This document shows, in pieces, positions 44,819 to 53,932 of a stretch of DNA of 64,000 nucleotides (the first letter of the stretch is position 1; every line of letters begins with the position of its first letter). The notes under the pieces are model-generated. The model searched no databases, was not told the origin of the DNA, and was given only the letters and a program-made list of their open reading frames with translations. Source of the DNA: Limimaricola pyoseonensis (GTDB lineage Bacteria > Pseudomonadota > Alphaproteobacteria > Rhodobacterales > Rhodobacteraceae); contig NZ_FNAT01000007.1 of the NCBI RefSeq assembly GCF_900102015.1, forward strand, positions 157,364 to 221,363. The letters run 5' to 3'. The translations under genes were made by a program, and so were the position numbers.

Positions 44819-45853
44819 TTATTCCGGAAAGCCGGTGAAGCGGCGCACCGCCTGCCCGTCATCGAGAAGCGCGGCACCGGCGGAGACGATCTCCTCGCCG
44901 CCCGAGAGGCCCTCGGTCACGCGGAACCCGCCCGCATCGGTCGGCTCGATCGTGACCGGCCGCGCCGTCACACGCGCGCCGTCGTCGGTTTCCTCGAACA
45001 CCATGACCGAGACCGTGCCGTCGACATCCGGCACGAGCGCCCCGGTCGGAAGCACTGCGCCGGTCGCGCCGTCGTCGAGCATGGCCACCACGGTGACCGA
45101 GGAGCCGGGCAGAACCTGCGGCGTCTCCTCGCCCACGAAGGCCAGCGTCAGCACGAAGGTCTGGCCGGTCGCGTCGGTGTCGGAGGTGAATTCGCGGATC
45201 TCCAGCGGGAAGGCGCCGGGGCGGCCGGGAAAGCGCGCCTCGACCTTCACGCCGGGGTTGAGGCCGGCGCGCTGGAACAGGATCTCGGGCACCTCGACCT
45301 CGATCCTGAGCTCGGACATGTCGTGCAGTCGCACCACCGGGGTGCCGGGCGAGACGGTCGAGAAGTTGGCGACCATGCGCTCGGCCACCAGCGCCTCGAA
45401 CGGGGCGTCGAGCCGCGCCTTCGACAGCGCGCGCTGGGCGTCGCGCAGCGTGACGTCGGCCAGTTCGGCGGCGGTCCGGGCGTCCTGCAGCGCCGCCTCG
45501 CTGACGGTGGAGCGGCTGAGCTGGTCGAGCCGCTCGAGGTCGCGGTCGGCCTGGGCCTTGCGCAGCTCGGCCTGCTCGAGCGCGAGCTCGAACGGCTCGG
45601 GATCGAGCCGGGCGACGAGATCGCCCTCGGGCACGGTCTCGCCCTCGAGCACCGGGAACTCGACGATCTGCCCCGACACCTGGAATGCCAGGTCGACCGT
45701 CTGGCGCGCCACGACCTGGCCGAAGAACTGGCGGTCCGGCGTCCGGGGGCCGGCCTCGACCGTCATCAGCTTCACGGGGCGCGGCGTCTGCTGCGCGCTC
45801 GGCGACGTCGCCGCGAGGATCAGGGCCACGGAGAACAGGATGAGCCGGGTCAC
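44819..45853 (-). CDS. RND periplasmic adaptor (membrane fusion protein)
   Basis: A 344 aa HlyD/AcrA-type adaptor with a signal peptide (LILFSVALILAATSPSA), lipoyl halves around RQTVDLAFQVSGQI and LDAPFEALVAERMV, a short alpha-hairpin (ALEQAELRKAQADRDLERLDQL) and a beta-barrel C-terminal part. The GTG at 45853 overlaps the MarR stop (GTGA); no Cys lipobox is present. It is co-transcribed with the pump. Confidence 0.9.
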   Translation of the reverse strand: MTRLILFSVALILAATSPSAQQTPRPVKLMTVEAGPRTPDRQFFGQVVARQTVDLAFQVSGQIVEFPVLEGETVPEGDLVARLDPEPFELALEQAELRKAQADRDLERLDQLSRSTVSEAALQDARTAAELADVTLRDAQRALSKARLDAPFEALVAERMVANFSTVSPGTPVVRLHDMSELRIEVEVPEILFQRAGLNPGVKVEARFPGRPGAFPLEIREFTSDTDATGQTFVLTLAFVGEETPQVLPGSSVTVVAMLDDGATGAVLPTGALVPDVDGTVSVMVFEETDDGARVTARPVTIEPTDAGGFRVTEGLSGGEEIVSAGAALLDDGQAVRRFTGFPE

Positions 45854-46305
45854 AGCGGCAGCACCTTCGGCAGGCCGGTGGCCTTGATGTGGTCGCGCGT
45901 CTTCAGGAGCAGGTTGCACAATATCTCCAATTCATCATCGGCGAGGCCGGTGGTCTCGTGCAGGATGCGATCGAGGTGGTCGAGCATCTCGCGCCGCAGC
46001 GTCCGGCCCTGATCGGTCAGTTCCAGAAGCCAGACCCGGCGGTCTTCGGGGTCGCGGCGGCGCCGGGCGAGGCCGCGCTCTTCGAAGCCGTCGGCCAGCG
46101 CGGTGATGGCCGAGGGCTGCGCCTGCATCAGATGCGCGAGCTGGCCCATGCGGCGCGGCGTGCCGAGCCTGAGCAGCAGCACCCGTTCCTGCCGGGTGAA
46201 TTCGGGCTCCACGCATTCCATCCGCTCGTGCAGCGCCCAGTAGAGCAGCACCAGCCCCAGCAGCATCTCGCCGCGCGCGGTGTCGTCCGACGCCTCATCC
46301 ATCAC
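45850..46305 (-). CDS. MarR-family regulator of the efflux operon
   Basis: A 151 aa MarR-type winged-helix repressor (EFTRQERVLLLRLGTPRRMG, recognition region QAQPSAITALADGFEERGLARRRRDPEDRRVW). It is the first gene of a marR-adaptor-pump operon, with a candidate operator over its own promoter at 46332-46361. A phenolic or drug-like ligand would release it and induce export. An internal second ATG at 46302 is also possible as start. Confidence 0.9.
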   Translation of the reverse strand: MMDEASDDTARGEMLLGLVLLYWALHERMECVEPEFTRQERVLLLRLGTPRRMGQLAHLMQAQPSAITALADGFEERGLARRRRDPEDRRVWLLELTDQGRTLRREMLDHLDRILHETTGLADDELEILCNLLLKTRDHIKATGLPKVLPL

Positions 46306-46331
46306 GCCCCACCCCCTTGTCGCGAGTGGGC

Positions 46332-46361
46332 GCTATATGCTTCGGAATGAGAAACATTCAA
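46332..46361 (-). promoter_or_regulatory. Promoter of the MarR/efflux operon with palindrome
   Basis: On the minus strand TTGAAT (46361-46356) and TATAGC (46337-46332) are 18 nt apart. Between them lies the inverted repeat GAATG-AGAAA-CATTC (46345-46359), which would place MarR between -35 and -10. The operon start codon follows 27 nt downstream. Confidence 0.5.
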
Positions 46362-46578
46362 GATGGAAAGCACTATAGGTCATATGGCGCGGTGAACAGG
46401 CGGTCTGCGCGAGGGAACAGACCTTGCCGAAGTCCTCTCGGCCGGTTTTGGCCGACTCGCGCCGCCGGACCTGAGCGGATGCCCGGGCGCAGGCGGTCGG
46501 GCCGGGCCGCGGGTGGGCGGTCAGGGGCGGGCGATGGGTCTTCGTGCCCGGCTCGGCGCGCCGGGCGATCGGGACCGG

Positions 46579-47613
46579 CTAGACGTCGAATCTCGTGGGG
46601 CTGTCGAGGAACTGCCGCGGGGCCGCGGGCTGGTCGGTCGCGGCGGCGACGGCCGCCTTGGCGAGGAAGACGCCGGCCTTCGCGATGTCCTCCTCGACCA
46701 CCATGATCTCGCGGCGGAACAGCTTGAGGAACGGGATGGCCTCCTTGGCGACGACGTCGAAATCCCGGCCGATCTGCCGGCCGCAGCCCTCGAAGGCCGC
46801 CACCGCGGCCATCGTCGCCGTGGGCGATCCGGTCAGCAGCCCGTCGATCGCCGCATCCGCCTGCAACAGCTGCGCGATGCGCCGCCGGATCGCCTCGCTG
46901 CCGTCGTCGCTGGTCACGCCGTCGGCGACAAGCAGTTCGACGCCCTGCGAGCGCACCGCCTCGGACGCGCCCTCGATCATCGCCCCGGCATAGGTCTGCG
47001 AGACCGGCGGCGCGATCAGCAGCACCCGCCGCCGGCCCTTGCCGGCGAGCGCCTCGACGCCGAGCCGCGCGAAGGCGGCGTTGTCGAAGTCGAAATAGGC
47101 ATATTCCGCGGCCCGGTTCGAACGCCCATGCGTGGCAAAGGGGAAGCCGCGCTCCATCAGGTAGGCGACGCGCGGGTCGTCGGGTTCGACCTGGTTGAAG
47201 ATGATCGCGTCGGCCGAGCGGGTCTCGACGATGTAGCGGATCGGCTTCATCGGGTCGTCGCCCGGGAAATAGGGCGTCATGTTGAGGTGGTAGGGCGTGC
47301 CGCGCAGCCCCTCGGCCACTGCCGAGATCAGCCGGGCGGTCATGTTCATCATCTCGTGCTCGGTCGACATCACGAGGCTGACGACATTGGTGCGGCCGGT
47401 GCGCAGGCGCACGCCGGCGCGGTTCGGGACATAGCCGATCTCGGCCGCGATGCGGCGCACGCGTTCCTTGGTCTCGGCGCCGATGTCGGGCGCGTCGCTG
47501 AGCGCGCGCGACACCGTCGCGACGGCGAGGCCGCTGAGCTCCGAGATGGTCTTCAGCGTCGGCTTCTTGCGCGCCGACGTCGCGGCCGCCTCGGTGATCC
47601 TCTCGGGTGCCAT
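46579..47613 (-). CDS. LacI-family regulator of the glucoside operon
   Basis: A 344 aa LacI-type repressor with HTH LKTISELSGLAVATVSRALSD (residues 20-40) and a sugar-binding core (TNVVSLVMSTEHEMMNMTARL, DFDNAAFARLGVEALAGKGRR). It is divergent from the importer operon that begins at 47798, with an inverted repeat in the intergenic region. The combination of repressor, importer and GH1 enzyme suggests control by a glucoside or its hydrolysis product. Confidence 0.9.
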   Translation of the reverse strand: MAPERITEAAATSARKKPTLKTISELSGLAVATVSRALSDAPDIGAETKERVRRIAAEIGYVPNRAGVRLRTGRTNVVSLVMSTEHEMMNMTARLISAVAEGLRGTPYHLNMTPYFPGDDPMKPIRYIVETRSADAIIFNQVEPDDPRVAYLMERGFPFATHGRSNRAAEYAYFDFDNAAFARLGVEALAGKGRRRVLLIAPPVSQTYAGAMIEGASEAVRSQGVELLVADGVTSDDGSEAIRRRIAQLLQADAAIDGLLTGSPTATMAAVAAFEGCGRQIGRDFDVVAKEAIPFLKLFRREIMVVEEDIAKAGVFLAKAAVAAATDQPAAPRQFLDSPTRFDV

Positions 47614-47732
47614 GCGCGCTTTCCTTGCCTTGCCGTTTCCGCGGGGCGCGGGACCGGTGCCGGGCCCGGCTCGGCCAACCTTAGCGCCGGGCGGGGTGTC
47701 CTGTCCCTTTGTTTAACCCGCCGAAGAAAATC

Positions 47733-47773
47733 TTGCCAGCACGATCTGAAACGTTATAGGTCCGCCTATAACG
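47733..47773 (+). promoter_or_regulatory. Promoter and operator of the glucoside importer operon
   Basis: TTGCCA (47733-47738) and TATAGG (47755-47760) are 16 nt apart. The perfect inverted repeat CGTTATAGG-TCCG-CCTATAACG (47752-47773) covers the -10. Binding of the divergent LacI-type protein here would block transcription. GGGAGG before ATG 47798 is the ribosome binding site. Confidence 0.6.
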
Positions 47774-47797
47774 ATTTAGATTCGGGAGGATGCGATC

Positions 47798-49036
47798 GTG
47801 AAACTGACACCGTCCCTGCTGGCCCTGACCGCCGCGCTCGGCGCCACCGCCGCGACCGCGGGTGAGCTCGAAGTCACCCATTGGTGGACCTCGGGCGGCG
47901 AGGCCGCCGCCGTGAAGACGCTCGCCGAGGCCTACGAGGCCAAGACCGGCAATGGCTGGGTCGACGGCGCCATCGCCGGTTCGGGCGGCACCGCGCGCCC
48001 GATCATCATCAGCCGCATCCTCGGCGGCGACCCGATGGGCGCCACCCAGATGACCCATGGCCGCCAGGCCGAGGAGCTGATCGAGGCGGGGATGATGCTC
48101 GACATCACCGACGTCGCCGAGGCCAATGGCTGGACCGACGTCATCAACCCGCCGGCGCTGCTCGAGGGCTGCACCGTCGACGGCCGGATCTACTGCGCGC
48201 CGCTCAACATCCACTCGGCGCAGTGGCTGTGGCTCAGCCACAAGGCCTTCGAGGATGCCGGCGTCGCCGTGCCGACGAACTGGTCCGAGTTCGTCGCCGC
48301 CGCCCCGGCGCTGAAGGAGGCCGGCAAGCAGCCGCTGGCGCTGGGCCAGCAGCCCTGGCAGTCGAACCTCGCCTTCGGGACGATCTCGCTCGCCGTGGCC
48401 GGCCTCGATGCCTGGAAGGCGGTCAACATCGACAAGAACGCCGAGGTCGCCGCCGGGCCGGACTACGCCGCCGCCTTCGAGGCCGTCGCCAATGCGCGCG
48501 AGATGGCCGCCGGCTCCAACGTGCAGGACTGGAACCAGGCCACCAACATGGTGATCACCGACGCCGCCGGCGGCCAGATCATGGGCGACTGGGCGCAGGG
48601 CGAGTTCGCCATGGCCGGCGAGGTCGCGGGCGAGGACTACTCCTGCCTGCCGGGCCTCGGGGTCAACGCCGTGCTCGATACCGGCGGCGACGCGATCTAC
48701 TTCCCGGTCAACGACGACCCGGAAGTGACCGCGATGCAGAAGGAGCTGGCCGAGGTGCTGCTCTCGCCCGAGGTGCAGGTGGCCTTCAACCTCGCCAAGG
48801 GCTCGCTGCCGGTGCGCGGCGACATCGACATGTCGACCGCCAATGCCTGCATGCAGAAGGGTCTCGAGATCCTCGCCGGCGGCGCGGACGGCATCCTGCC
48901 CTCGGGCGACATGTCCCTGACCGCCGACACCACCGGCCAGGTCGAGGACCTGATGGCCGAGTTCTGGGCCGACAGCTCGATGAGCGCGGCCGACGCGCAG
49001 GCCCGCTTCGCCGAGATCATCGCCGACGCCGACTGA
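47798..49036 (+). CDS. ABC sugar-binding protein of glucoside importer
   Basis: A 412 aa periplasmic binding protein with signal MKLTPSLLALTAALGATAATAG. The mature start ELEVTHWWTSGGEAAAVKTL and the segment QMTHGRQAEELIEAGMMLDI match the alphaproteobacterial glucose/alpha- or beta-glucoside binding group. Aromatic residues expected at a sugar pocket occur in SAQWLWLSHK and ENIWN-like positions (VQDWNQATNM). It is the first gene of an operon with two permeases, an ATPase and GH1 enzyme. Confidence 0.88.
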   Translation: MKLTPSLLALTAALGATAATAGELEVTHWWTSGGEAAAVKTLAEAYEAKTGNGWVDGAIAGSGGTARPIIISRILGGDPMGATQMTHGRQAEELIEAGMMLDITDVAEANGWTDVINPPALLEGCTVDGRIYCAPLNIHSAQWLWLSHKAFEDAGVAVPTNWSEFVAAAPALKEAGKQPLALGQQPWQSNLAFGTISLAVAGLDAWKAVNIDKNAEVAAGPDYAAAFEAVANAREMAAGSNVQDWNQATNMVITDAAGGQIMGDWAQGEFAMAGEVAGEDYSCLPGLGVNAVLDTGGDAIYFPVNDDPEVTAMQKELAEVLLSPEVQVAFNLAKGSLPVRGDIDMSTANACMQKGLEILAGGADGILPSGDMSLTADTTGQVEDLMAEFWADSSMSAADAQARFAEIIADAD

Positions 49037-49162
49037 TCCGCCCTGCGCGGGCCGCCGAGCCGCGGCCCGCGCCACCCCCCGATCGTCCTCGCGCGACGGG
49101 GCCGCGCGCCGCGGCCCATGGCCTCGCACGGCCCGTCGCCAGCAGCCGGGAGACCCCCTCAC

Positions 49163-50089
49163 ATGACGATAGTCGAAAGCGACGGCATCGACCTCGCCCG
49201 CGCCGAGCGAAAGCCGCGTCGCCCGTTCCGCAACATCTCGGCCAAGATCGCCTCGCTGCCGATGGTGCTCACCGCGCTGGTGGTCTTCGTCGGCTGCACG
49301 GTCTGGACGGTGATCTACTCCTTCACCGACTCCAAGCTGCTGCCGCGGCTGAGCTGGGAGGGCCTCGGCCAGTACGAGCGGCTCTGGGGCACGCGGCGCT
49401 GGCTCGTCTCGCTCGAGAACCTCGCGATCTACGGCATCTGCTCGATGGTGCTGATCCTCTTGATCGGCTTCACGCTGGCGGCGCTGCTCGACCGCAAGAT
49501 CCGCTTCGAGGGCGCGTTCCGCACCGTCTTTCTCTACCCCTTCGCGCTGAGCTTCATCGTCACCGGCCTCGCCTGGCAGTGGATCCTCAACCCCGATTTC
49601 GGCATCCAGGCCAGCATTCGCGCCATGGGCTGGGAGAGCTTCGTCTTCGACCCGCTCAACAGCCCCGACCTCGTGATCTTCGGCATCCTGATCGCCGGCA
49701 TCTGGCAGGGCTCGGGCCTGATCATGGTGATCATGCTCGCCGGTCTGCGCGGCATCGACGAGGACATCTGGAAGGCCGCCCGCGTCGACGGCATCGGCAC
49801 GGTGAAGACCTACGTGAAGGTGATCATCCCGATGATGCGCCCGGTCTTCGTCACCGCGCTGGTGCTGATCGCGGCGGGCATCATCAAGGTCTACGATCTC
49901 GTCGTGGCGCAGACCGCCGGCGGCCCCGGCATCTCGAGCCAGATGCCCGCGCTCTACGTCATGGACGCGATGTTCAAGAACCAGAACCTCGCGCAGGGCT
50001 TCGCCGCCTCGACCATGATGCTGGTCTCGGTGCTGATCGTGCTCATCCCCTGGGCCTATCTCGAATTCGCAGGAAAGAAACGTGGCTGA
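49163..50089 (+). CDS. Sugar ABC permease, MalF type
   Basis: A 308 aa permease with six helices and EAA loop EDIWKAARVDGIGTVKTYVKVIIPMM. ATG 49163 follows GGGAGA; an upstream in-frame ATG at 49118 lacks a site. Its last codons overlap the GTG of the second permease. Confidence 0.9.
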   Translation: MTIVESDGIDLARAERKPRRPFRNISAKIASLPMVLTALVVFVGCTVWTVIYSFTDSKLLPRLSWEGLGQYERLWGTRRWLVSLENLAIYGICSMVLILLIGFTLAALLDRKIRFEGAFRTVFLYPFALSFIVTGLAWQWILNPDFGIQASIRAMGWESFVFDPLNSPDLVIFGILIAGIWQGSGLIMVIMLAGLRGIDEDIWKAARVDGIGTVKTYVKVIIPMMRPVFVTALVLIAAGIIKVYDLVVAQTAGGPGISSQMPALYVMDAMFKNQNLAQGFAASTMMLVSVLIVLIPWAYLEFAGKKRG

Positions 50090-50984
50090 TACCGCTCTCC
50101 CCACCCATGGGCCGCGCGGCCCGAAGCCCAAGCGCGCGCTGTCGCGCACCAACATCATCGTCTACGGCACGCTGATCGTCGTCTCGCTCTACTACCTGCT
50201 GCCCTTGTGGGTGATGGTGATGACCTCGCTCAAGGGCATGCCCGAGATCCGGCTCGGCAACATCTTCGCGCCGCCGGTCGAGATCACCTTCGAGCCCTGG
50301 GCCAGGGCCTGGTCGGGCGCCTGCACCGGCATCAACTGCGACGGCCTCTCGCGCGGCTTCGGCAACTCGGTGCAGATCCTGCTGCCGTCGCTCGCGCTCT
50401 CGGTCGCGATCGCCTCGGTCAACGGCTACGCGCTGGCGAACTGGAAGTTCAAAGGCTCGGAGGTGTTCTTCACCATCCTGATCCTCGGCGCCTTCATCCC
50501 CTACCAGGTGATGCTCTACCCGATGGTGATCATCCTGCGCGAGCTGGGGCTCTACGGCAATCTCTGGGGGCTGGTGCTGGTGCACACGGTGTTCGGCATG
50601 CCGATCCTGACGCTCCTGTTCCGCAACTACTTCGCCGGTATGCCCGAGGAGCTGTTCAAGGCCGCGCGCGTCGACGGCGCCGGCTTCTGGGGCATCTACT
50701 TCCGGATCATGCTGCCGATGTCGCTGCCGATCTTCGTGGTGGCGATGATCCTGCAGGTCACCGGCATCTGGAACGACTTCCTGTTCGGCGTGATCTTCAC
50801 CAAGCCCGAGATCTACCCGATGACGGTGCAGCTCAACAACATCGTCAACTCGGTGCAGGGCGTGAAGGAATACAACGTCAACATGGCCGCGACCCTGCTC
50901 ACCGGCCTCGTTCCCCTCGTCATCTACTTCGTCTCCGGCAAACTCTTCGTCCGCGGCATCGCCGCCGGCGCGGTGAAAGGATGA
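50082..50984 (+). CDS. Sugar ABC permease, MalG type
   Basis: A 300 aa permease starting with GTG inside the previous gene's end (AGGAAAG upstream). The EAA loop is EELFKAARVDGAGFWGIYFRIMLPMS; the C-terminus KLFVRGIAAGAVKG is typical of MalG-type subunits. Its stop overlaps the ATG of the ATPase. Confidence 0.9.
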   Translation: MADTALPTHGPRGPKPKRALSRTNIIVYGTLIVVSLYYLLPLWVMVMTSLKGMPEIRLGNIFAPPVEITFEPWARAWSGACTGINCDGLSRGFGNSVQILLPSLALSVAIASVNGYALANWKFKGSEVFFTILILGAFIPYQVMLYPMVIILRELGLYGNLWGLVLVHTVFGMPILTLLFRNYFAGMPEELFKAARVDGAGFWGIYFRIMLPMSLPIFVVAMILQVTGIWNDFLFGVIFTKPEIYPMTVQLNNIVNSVQGVKEYNVNMAATLLTGLVPLVIYFVSGKLFVRGIAAGAVKG

Positions 50985-52078
50985 ACGCCATGAACATGCA
51001 CGCCCCTTCGGTCCGGATCCGCGACCTCGACCTCCAGTTCGGCGACGTGAAGGTCCTGAAGAGCCTAAGCCTCGACATCCGGCAGGGCGAGTTCCTCGTG
51101 CTGCTCGGCTCCTCGGGCTGCGGCAAGTCCACGCTGCTCAACTGCATCGCGGGTCTTCTCGAGGTCACCGACGGCCAGATCTTCATCCAGGACCAGAACG
51201 TCACCTGGAAGGAGCCGTCCGAGCGCGGCATCGGCATGGTGTTCCAGAGCTACGCGCTCTACCCGCAGATGACGGTGGAGGGGAACCTTTCCTTCGGCCT
51301 GAAGAACGCCCGGGTGCCCAAGGCTGAGATCGCCGCCCGTGTCGCCCGCGCCGCCGAGATCCTGCAGATCGAGCCGCTTCTGAAGCGCAAGCCCGGCGCG
51401 CTCTCGGGCGGCCAGCGCCAGCGCGTCGCGATCGGCCGGGCGCTGGTGCGCGACGTCGACGTCTTCCTGTTCGACGAGCCGCTGTCGAACCTCGACGCCA
51501 AGCTGCGCGCCGACCTGCGCGTCGAGCTGAAGCGGCTGCACCAGCAGCTGAAGAACACCATGATCTACGTCACCCACGACCAGGTCGAGGCGATGACGCT
51601 CGCCGACCGCATCGCGATCATGCGCGGCGGGGTGATCATGCAGCTCGGCACGCCGGACGAGATCTACAACCGCCCGCAGAACAGGTACGTCGCCGACTTC
51701 ATCGGCAGCCCCTCGATGAACTTCATCGACGGCCGGTTCGACGGCGAGACCTTCGTGGCGGGCGACCTCGCGATCCCGATGCAGGGCTACCGCTTCTCCT
51801 CCGAGAGCGCCCGCGCAGGCCAAGCCACCATCGGCATCCGGCCCGAGCACGTCGTCACCGGCGAGCTGGTCGAACGCGCGCCGGTGCAGACCACGGTCAC
51901 CGTCAACCTCGTCGAGCCGACCGGCCCCGACACGCTGGTCTATGCCGATCTCGCCGGCGGGCCGCTCAGGATCCGCATGGACGGCCACGCGCAGGTGCGG
52001 GCGGGCGACGTGCTGCCGATCGGCTTCGAGCCGTCGCGCGCCTCGCTGTTCGACGCCGAGACCGAGGAACGGATCTGA
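50981..52078 (+). CDS. Sugar ABC ATPase, MalK/MsmK type
   Basis: A 365 aa ATPase with Walker A GSSGCGKST, Q-loop FQSYALYPQM, signature LSGGQRQR, Walker B FLFDEPL and switch HDQVEA plus the C-terminal OB domain. ATG 50981 gives an ATGA overlap; ATG 50990 is an alternative. It resembles but is distinct from the ATPase at 38443. Confidence 0.92.
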   Translation: MNAMNMHAPSVRIRDLDLQFGDVKVLKSLSLDIRQGEFLVLLGSSGCGKSTLLNCIAGLLEVTDGQIFIQDQNVTWKEPSERGIGMVFQSYALYPQMTVEGNLSFGLKNARVPKAEIAARVARAAEILQIEPLLKRKPGALSGGQRQRVAIGRALVRDVDVFLFDEPLSNLDAKLRADLRVELKRLHQQLKNTMIYVTHDQVEAMTLADRIAIMRGGVIMQLGTPDEIYNRPQNRYVADFIGSPSMNFIDGRFDGETFVAGDLAIPMQGYRFSSESARAGQATIGIRPEHVVTGELVERAPVQTTVTVNLVEPTGPDTLVYADLAGGPLRIRMDGHAQVRAGDVLPIGFEPSRASLFDAETEERI

Positions 52079-52165
52079 TCTGCGGGCGGCCCCCCGCGCG
52101 GGCCGCCTTCTCCGAACGCCGCGCCTCCCGCGGGAGGACGCCCACGACCCATCCAAGGACAGCCG

Positions 52166-53521
52166 ATGACCTTCAGCTTCACCCGTGCCGATTTTCCCGG
52201 CGACTTCCTGTTCGGCGCCGCCACCGCCGCCTACCAGATCGAGGGGCACCGCTTCGGCGGCGCCGGCTCCTCGCACTGGGACACCTACGCCGCGACGCCG
52301 GGCAACGTCACCGGCGCCGATGACGGCGCCGTGGCCTGCGACCATTACCACCGCTTCGAGGAGGATCTCGACCTCGTGCAGGCGGGCGGCTTCGACGTCT
52401 ACCGCTTCTCGGTCTCCTGGGCGCGGATCATGCCCGACGGGCGCAACGTGAACCCCGAGGGTCTGGCCTTCTACGACCGGCTGGTCGACGCGATCGTGGC
52501 GCGCGGGCTCAAGCCCTACCTGACGCTCTACCACTGGGACTTGCCCTCGGCGCTGGCCGATATCGGCGGCTGGACCAACCCCGAGACCGTCGACCTCTTC
52601 GCCGCCTACACCCGCGCGGTGATCGAACGGATCGGCGACCGGGTCGAGGCGGTGGCGACGATCAACGAGCCGTGGTGCGTGGCGTGGCTTTCGCATTTCA
52701 TCGGCGCCCAGGCGCCCGGCCTGCGCGACATCCGCGCCGCCGCCCGCGCCATGCACCACGTCATGCTGGCGCATGGGCGCTCGCTTTCGGTGATGCGCGA
52801 GATGGGCCAGAAGAACCTCGGCATCGTGCTGAACCTCGCCGACAACCAGCCCGCCACCGACGCGCCCGAGGACGCGGCGGCCACGCGCACCGCCGACGGC
52901 ATCGCCAATCGCTGGTTCCTCGATGCGCTGTTCAAGGGCCGCTACCCGCAGGACATCCTCGACGCGCTCGGGCCGCACATGCCGGCGGGCTTTGAGGCCG
53001 AGATGGAGGAGATCGCGGCCCCGATCGACTGGCTCGGGATCAACTACTACACCCGCTCGCTCGTCGCCGCCGCGCCCGACGCGCCCTGGCCGCACGCCAC
53101 GGCGGTCGAAGGTCCGCTGCCCAAGACCGCGATGGGCTGGGAGATCTATCCGCAGGGCCTCGGCACGTTGCTGGCGCGCGTGGCGCGCGACTACACCGGC
53201 GAGCTGCCGCTCTACGTGACCGAGAACGGCATGGCCGGCGACGACCACCTCGTGGACGGCGTCTGCGACGACCCGGTGCGGCTGCAGTATTTCGAGGACC
53301 ACCTTCAGGTGGTGCGCGGCCTGATCGGGGAAGGGGTGCCGATGAAGGGCTACTTCGCCTGGTCGCTGCTCGACAATTACGAGTGGTCCTTCGGCTACGA
53401 AAAGCGCTTCGGCCTCGTCCATGTCGACTACGAGACCCAGAAGCGCACGCCGAAGGCGTCCTTCGAGGCGTTCCGCGCGGCCCTGTCGCGCGACGAACGG
53501 CGCATCGCCGCCACCGGCTGA
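52166..53521 (+). CDS. GH1 family beta-glucosidase
   Basis: A 451 aa glycoside hydrolase of family 1 with the full (beta/alpha)8 pattern: N-terminal FLFGAATAAYQIEG, acid/base E168 in TINEPW, nucleophile E353 in VTENG, and DNYEWSFGY near the C-terminus binding the glycone. There is no signal peptide, so it acts in the cytoplasm on imported beta-glucosides such as cellobiose or aryl glucosides, giving glucose. It is the last gene of the LacI-controlled importer operon, 87 bp after the ATPase. Confidence 0.95.
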   Translation: MTFSFTRADFPGDFLFGAATAAYQIEGHRFGGAGSSHWDTYAATPGNVTGADDGAVACDHYHRFEEDLDLVQAGGFDVYRFSVSWARIMPDGRNVNPEGLAFYDRLVDAIVARGLKPYLTLYHWDLPSALADIGGWTNPETVDLFAAYTRAVIERIGDRVEAVATINEPWCVAWLSHFIGAQAPGLRDIRAAARAMHHVMLAHGRSLSVMREMGQKNLGIVLNLADNQPATDAPEDAAATRTADGIANRWFLDALFKGRYPQDILDALGPHMPAGFEAEMEEIAAPIDWLGINYYTRSLVAAAPDAPWPHATAVEGPLPKTAMGWEIYPQGLGTLLARVARDYTGELPLYVTENGMAGDDHLVDGVCDDPVRLQYFEDHLQVVRGLIGEGVPMKGYFAWSLLDNYEWSFGYEKRFGLVHVDYETQKRTPKASFEAFRAALSRDERRIAATG

Positions 53522-53554
53522 GGCGGGGCTGCGTCCCGTCGCGCGGATCGGGGG

Positions 53555-53932
53555 TCAGCTGTTCGCCGCGGGCCGTGCGTCCTTCGGGACGAAGTCGATC
53601 TCCATCGCCGCCGGCCAGGCCGTGGCGAGGGCCTCGCCGGATTCGAGGAATTCCTTGAGCTCGGAATAGCGGCCCTCGTTCACCATGGCGGCGGGCGTGC
53701 GGCCGTCGAGCCCGGCGAGCCGCCTGCCGTGATACCAGGACCAGCTGTCGGAGGCCGATCGGGTCCAGGGCCGGATGACGCTCAGGATGCAGTAGAGCTC
53801 CTTCAGGCGTCTCTGGTTCGGCGCGGCGCGCCTGAGGTCGAGGACATCCACGCCAAGCGCCCGTGCGAGGATCTCGGCGTTCACGCCGCCGTCGGGGTCG
53901 ATGCAGTGGTCGAGCAGGAGACCGTTGGGCAT
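53555..53932 (-). CDS. MbcA/ParS/Xre-type antitoxin-like protein without partner
   Basis: A 125 aa protein. The second half, WSWYHGRRLAGLDGRTPAAM followed by NEGRYSELKEFLES, matches the toxin-binding domain of MbcA/ParS/Xre antitoxins (the W-x-x-G-x-TP-x-L pattern). The N-terminal 50 residues may be the HTH part (LARALGVDVLDLRRAAPNQR). GGAG lies 8 nt upstream of ATG 53932. Such antitoxins normally precede a RES-domain toxin, but the next minus-strand sequence (convergent GH1 gene) is unrelated, so it is an orphan or regulates something else. Confidence 0.65.
   Translation of the reverse strand: MPNGLLLDHCIDPDGGVNAEILARALGVDVLDLRRAAPNQRRLKELYCILSVIRPWTRSASDSWSWYHGRRLAGLDGRTPAAMVNEGRYSELKEFLESGEALATAWPAAMEIDFVPKDARPAANS

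Noticed and set aside
41655..45887. A 1410-codon plus-strand open frame
   Set aside because: It lies antisense to the RND pump and adaptor genes, is rich in Arg, Asp, His and Gln, and has no domain; it is an effect of GC-rich third positions.
47681..50158. An 825-codon minus-strand open frame
   Set aside because: Antisense to the sugar-binding protein and permease genes with the same biased composition.
51065..53422. A 785-codon minus-strand open frame
   Set aside because: Antisense to the ATPase and beta-glucosidase genes, which have complete motifs on the plus strand.
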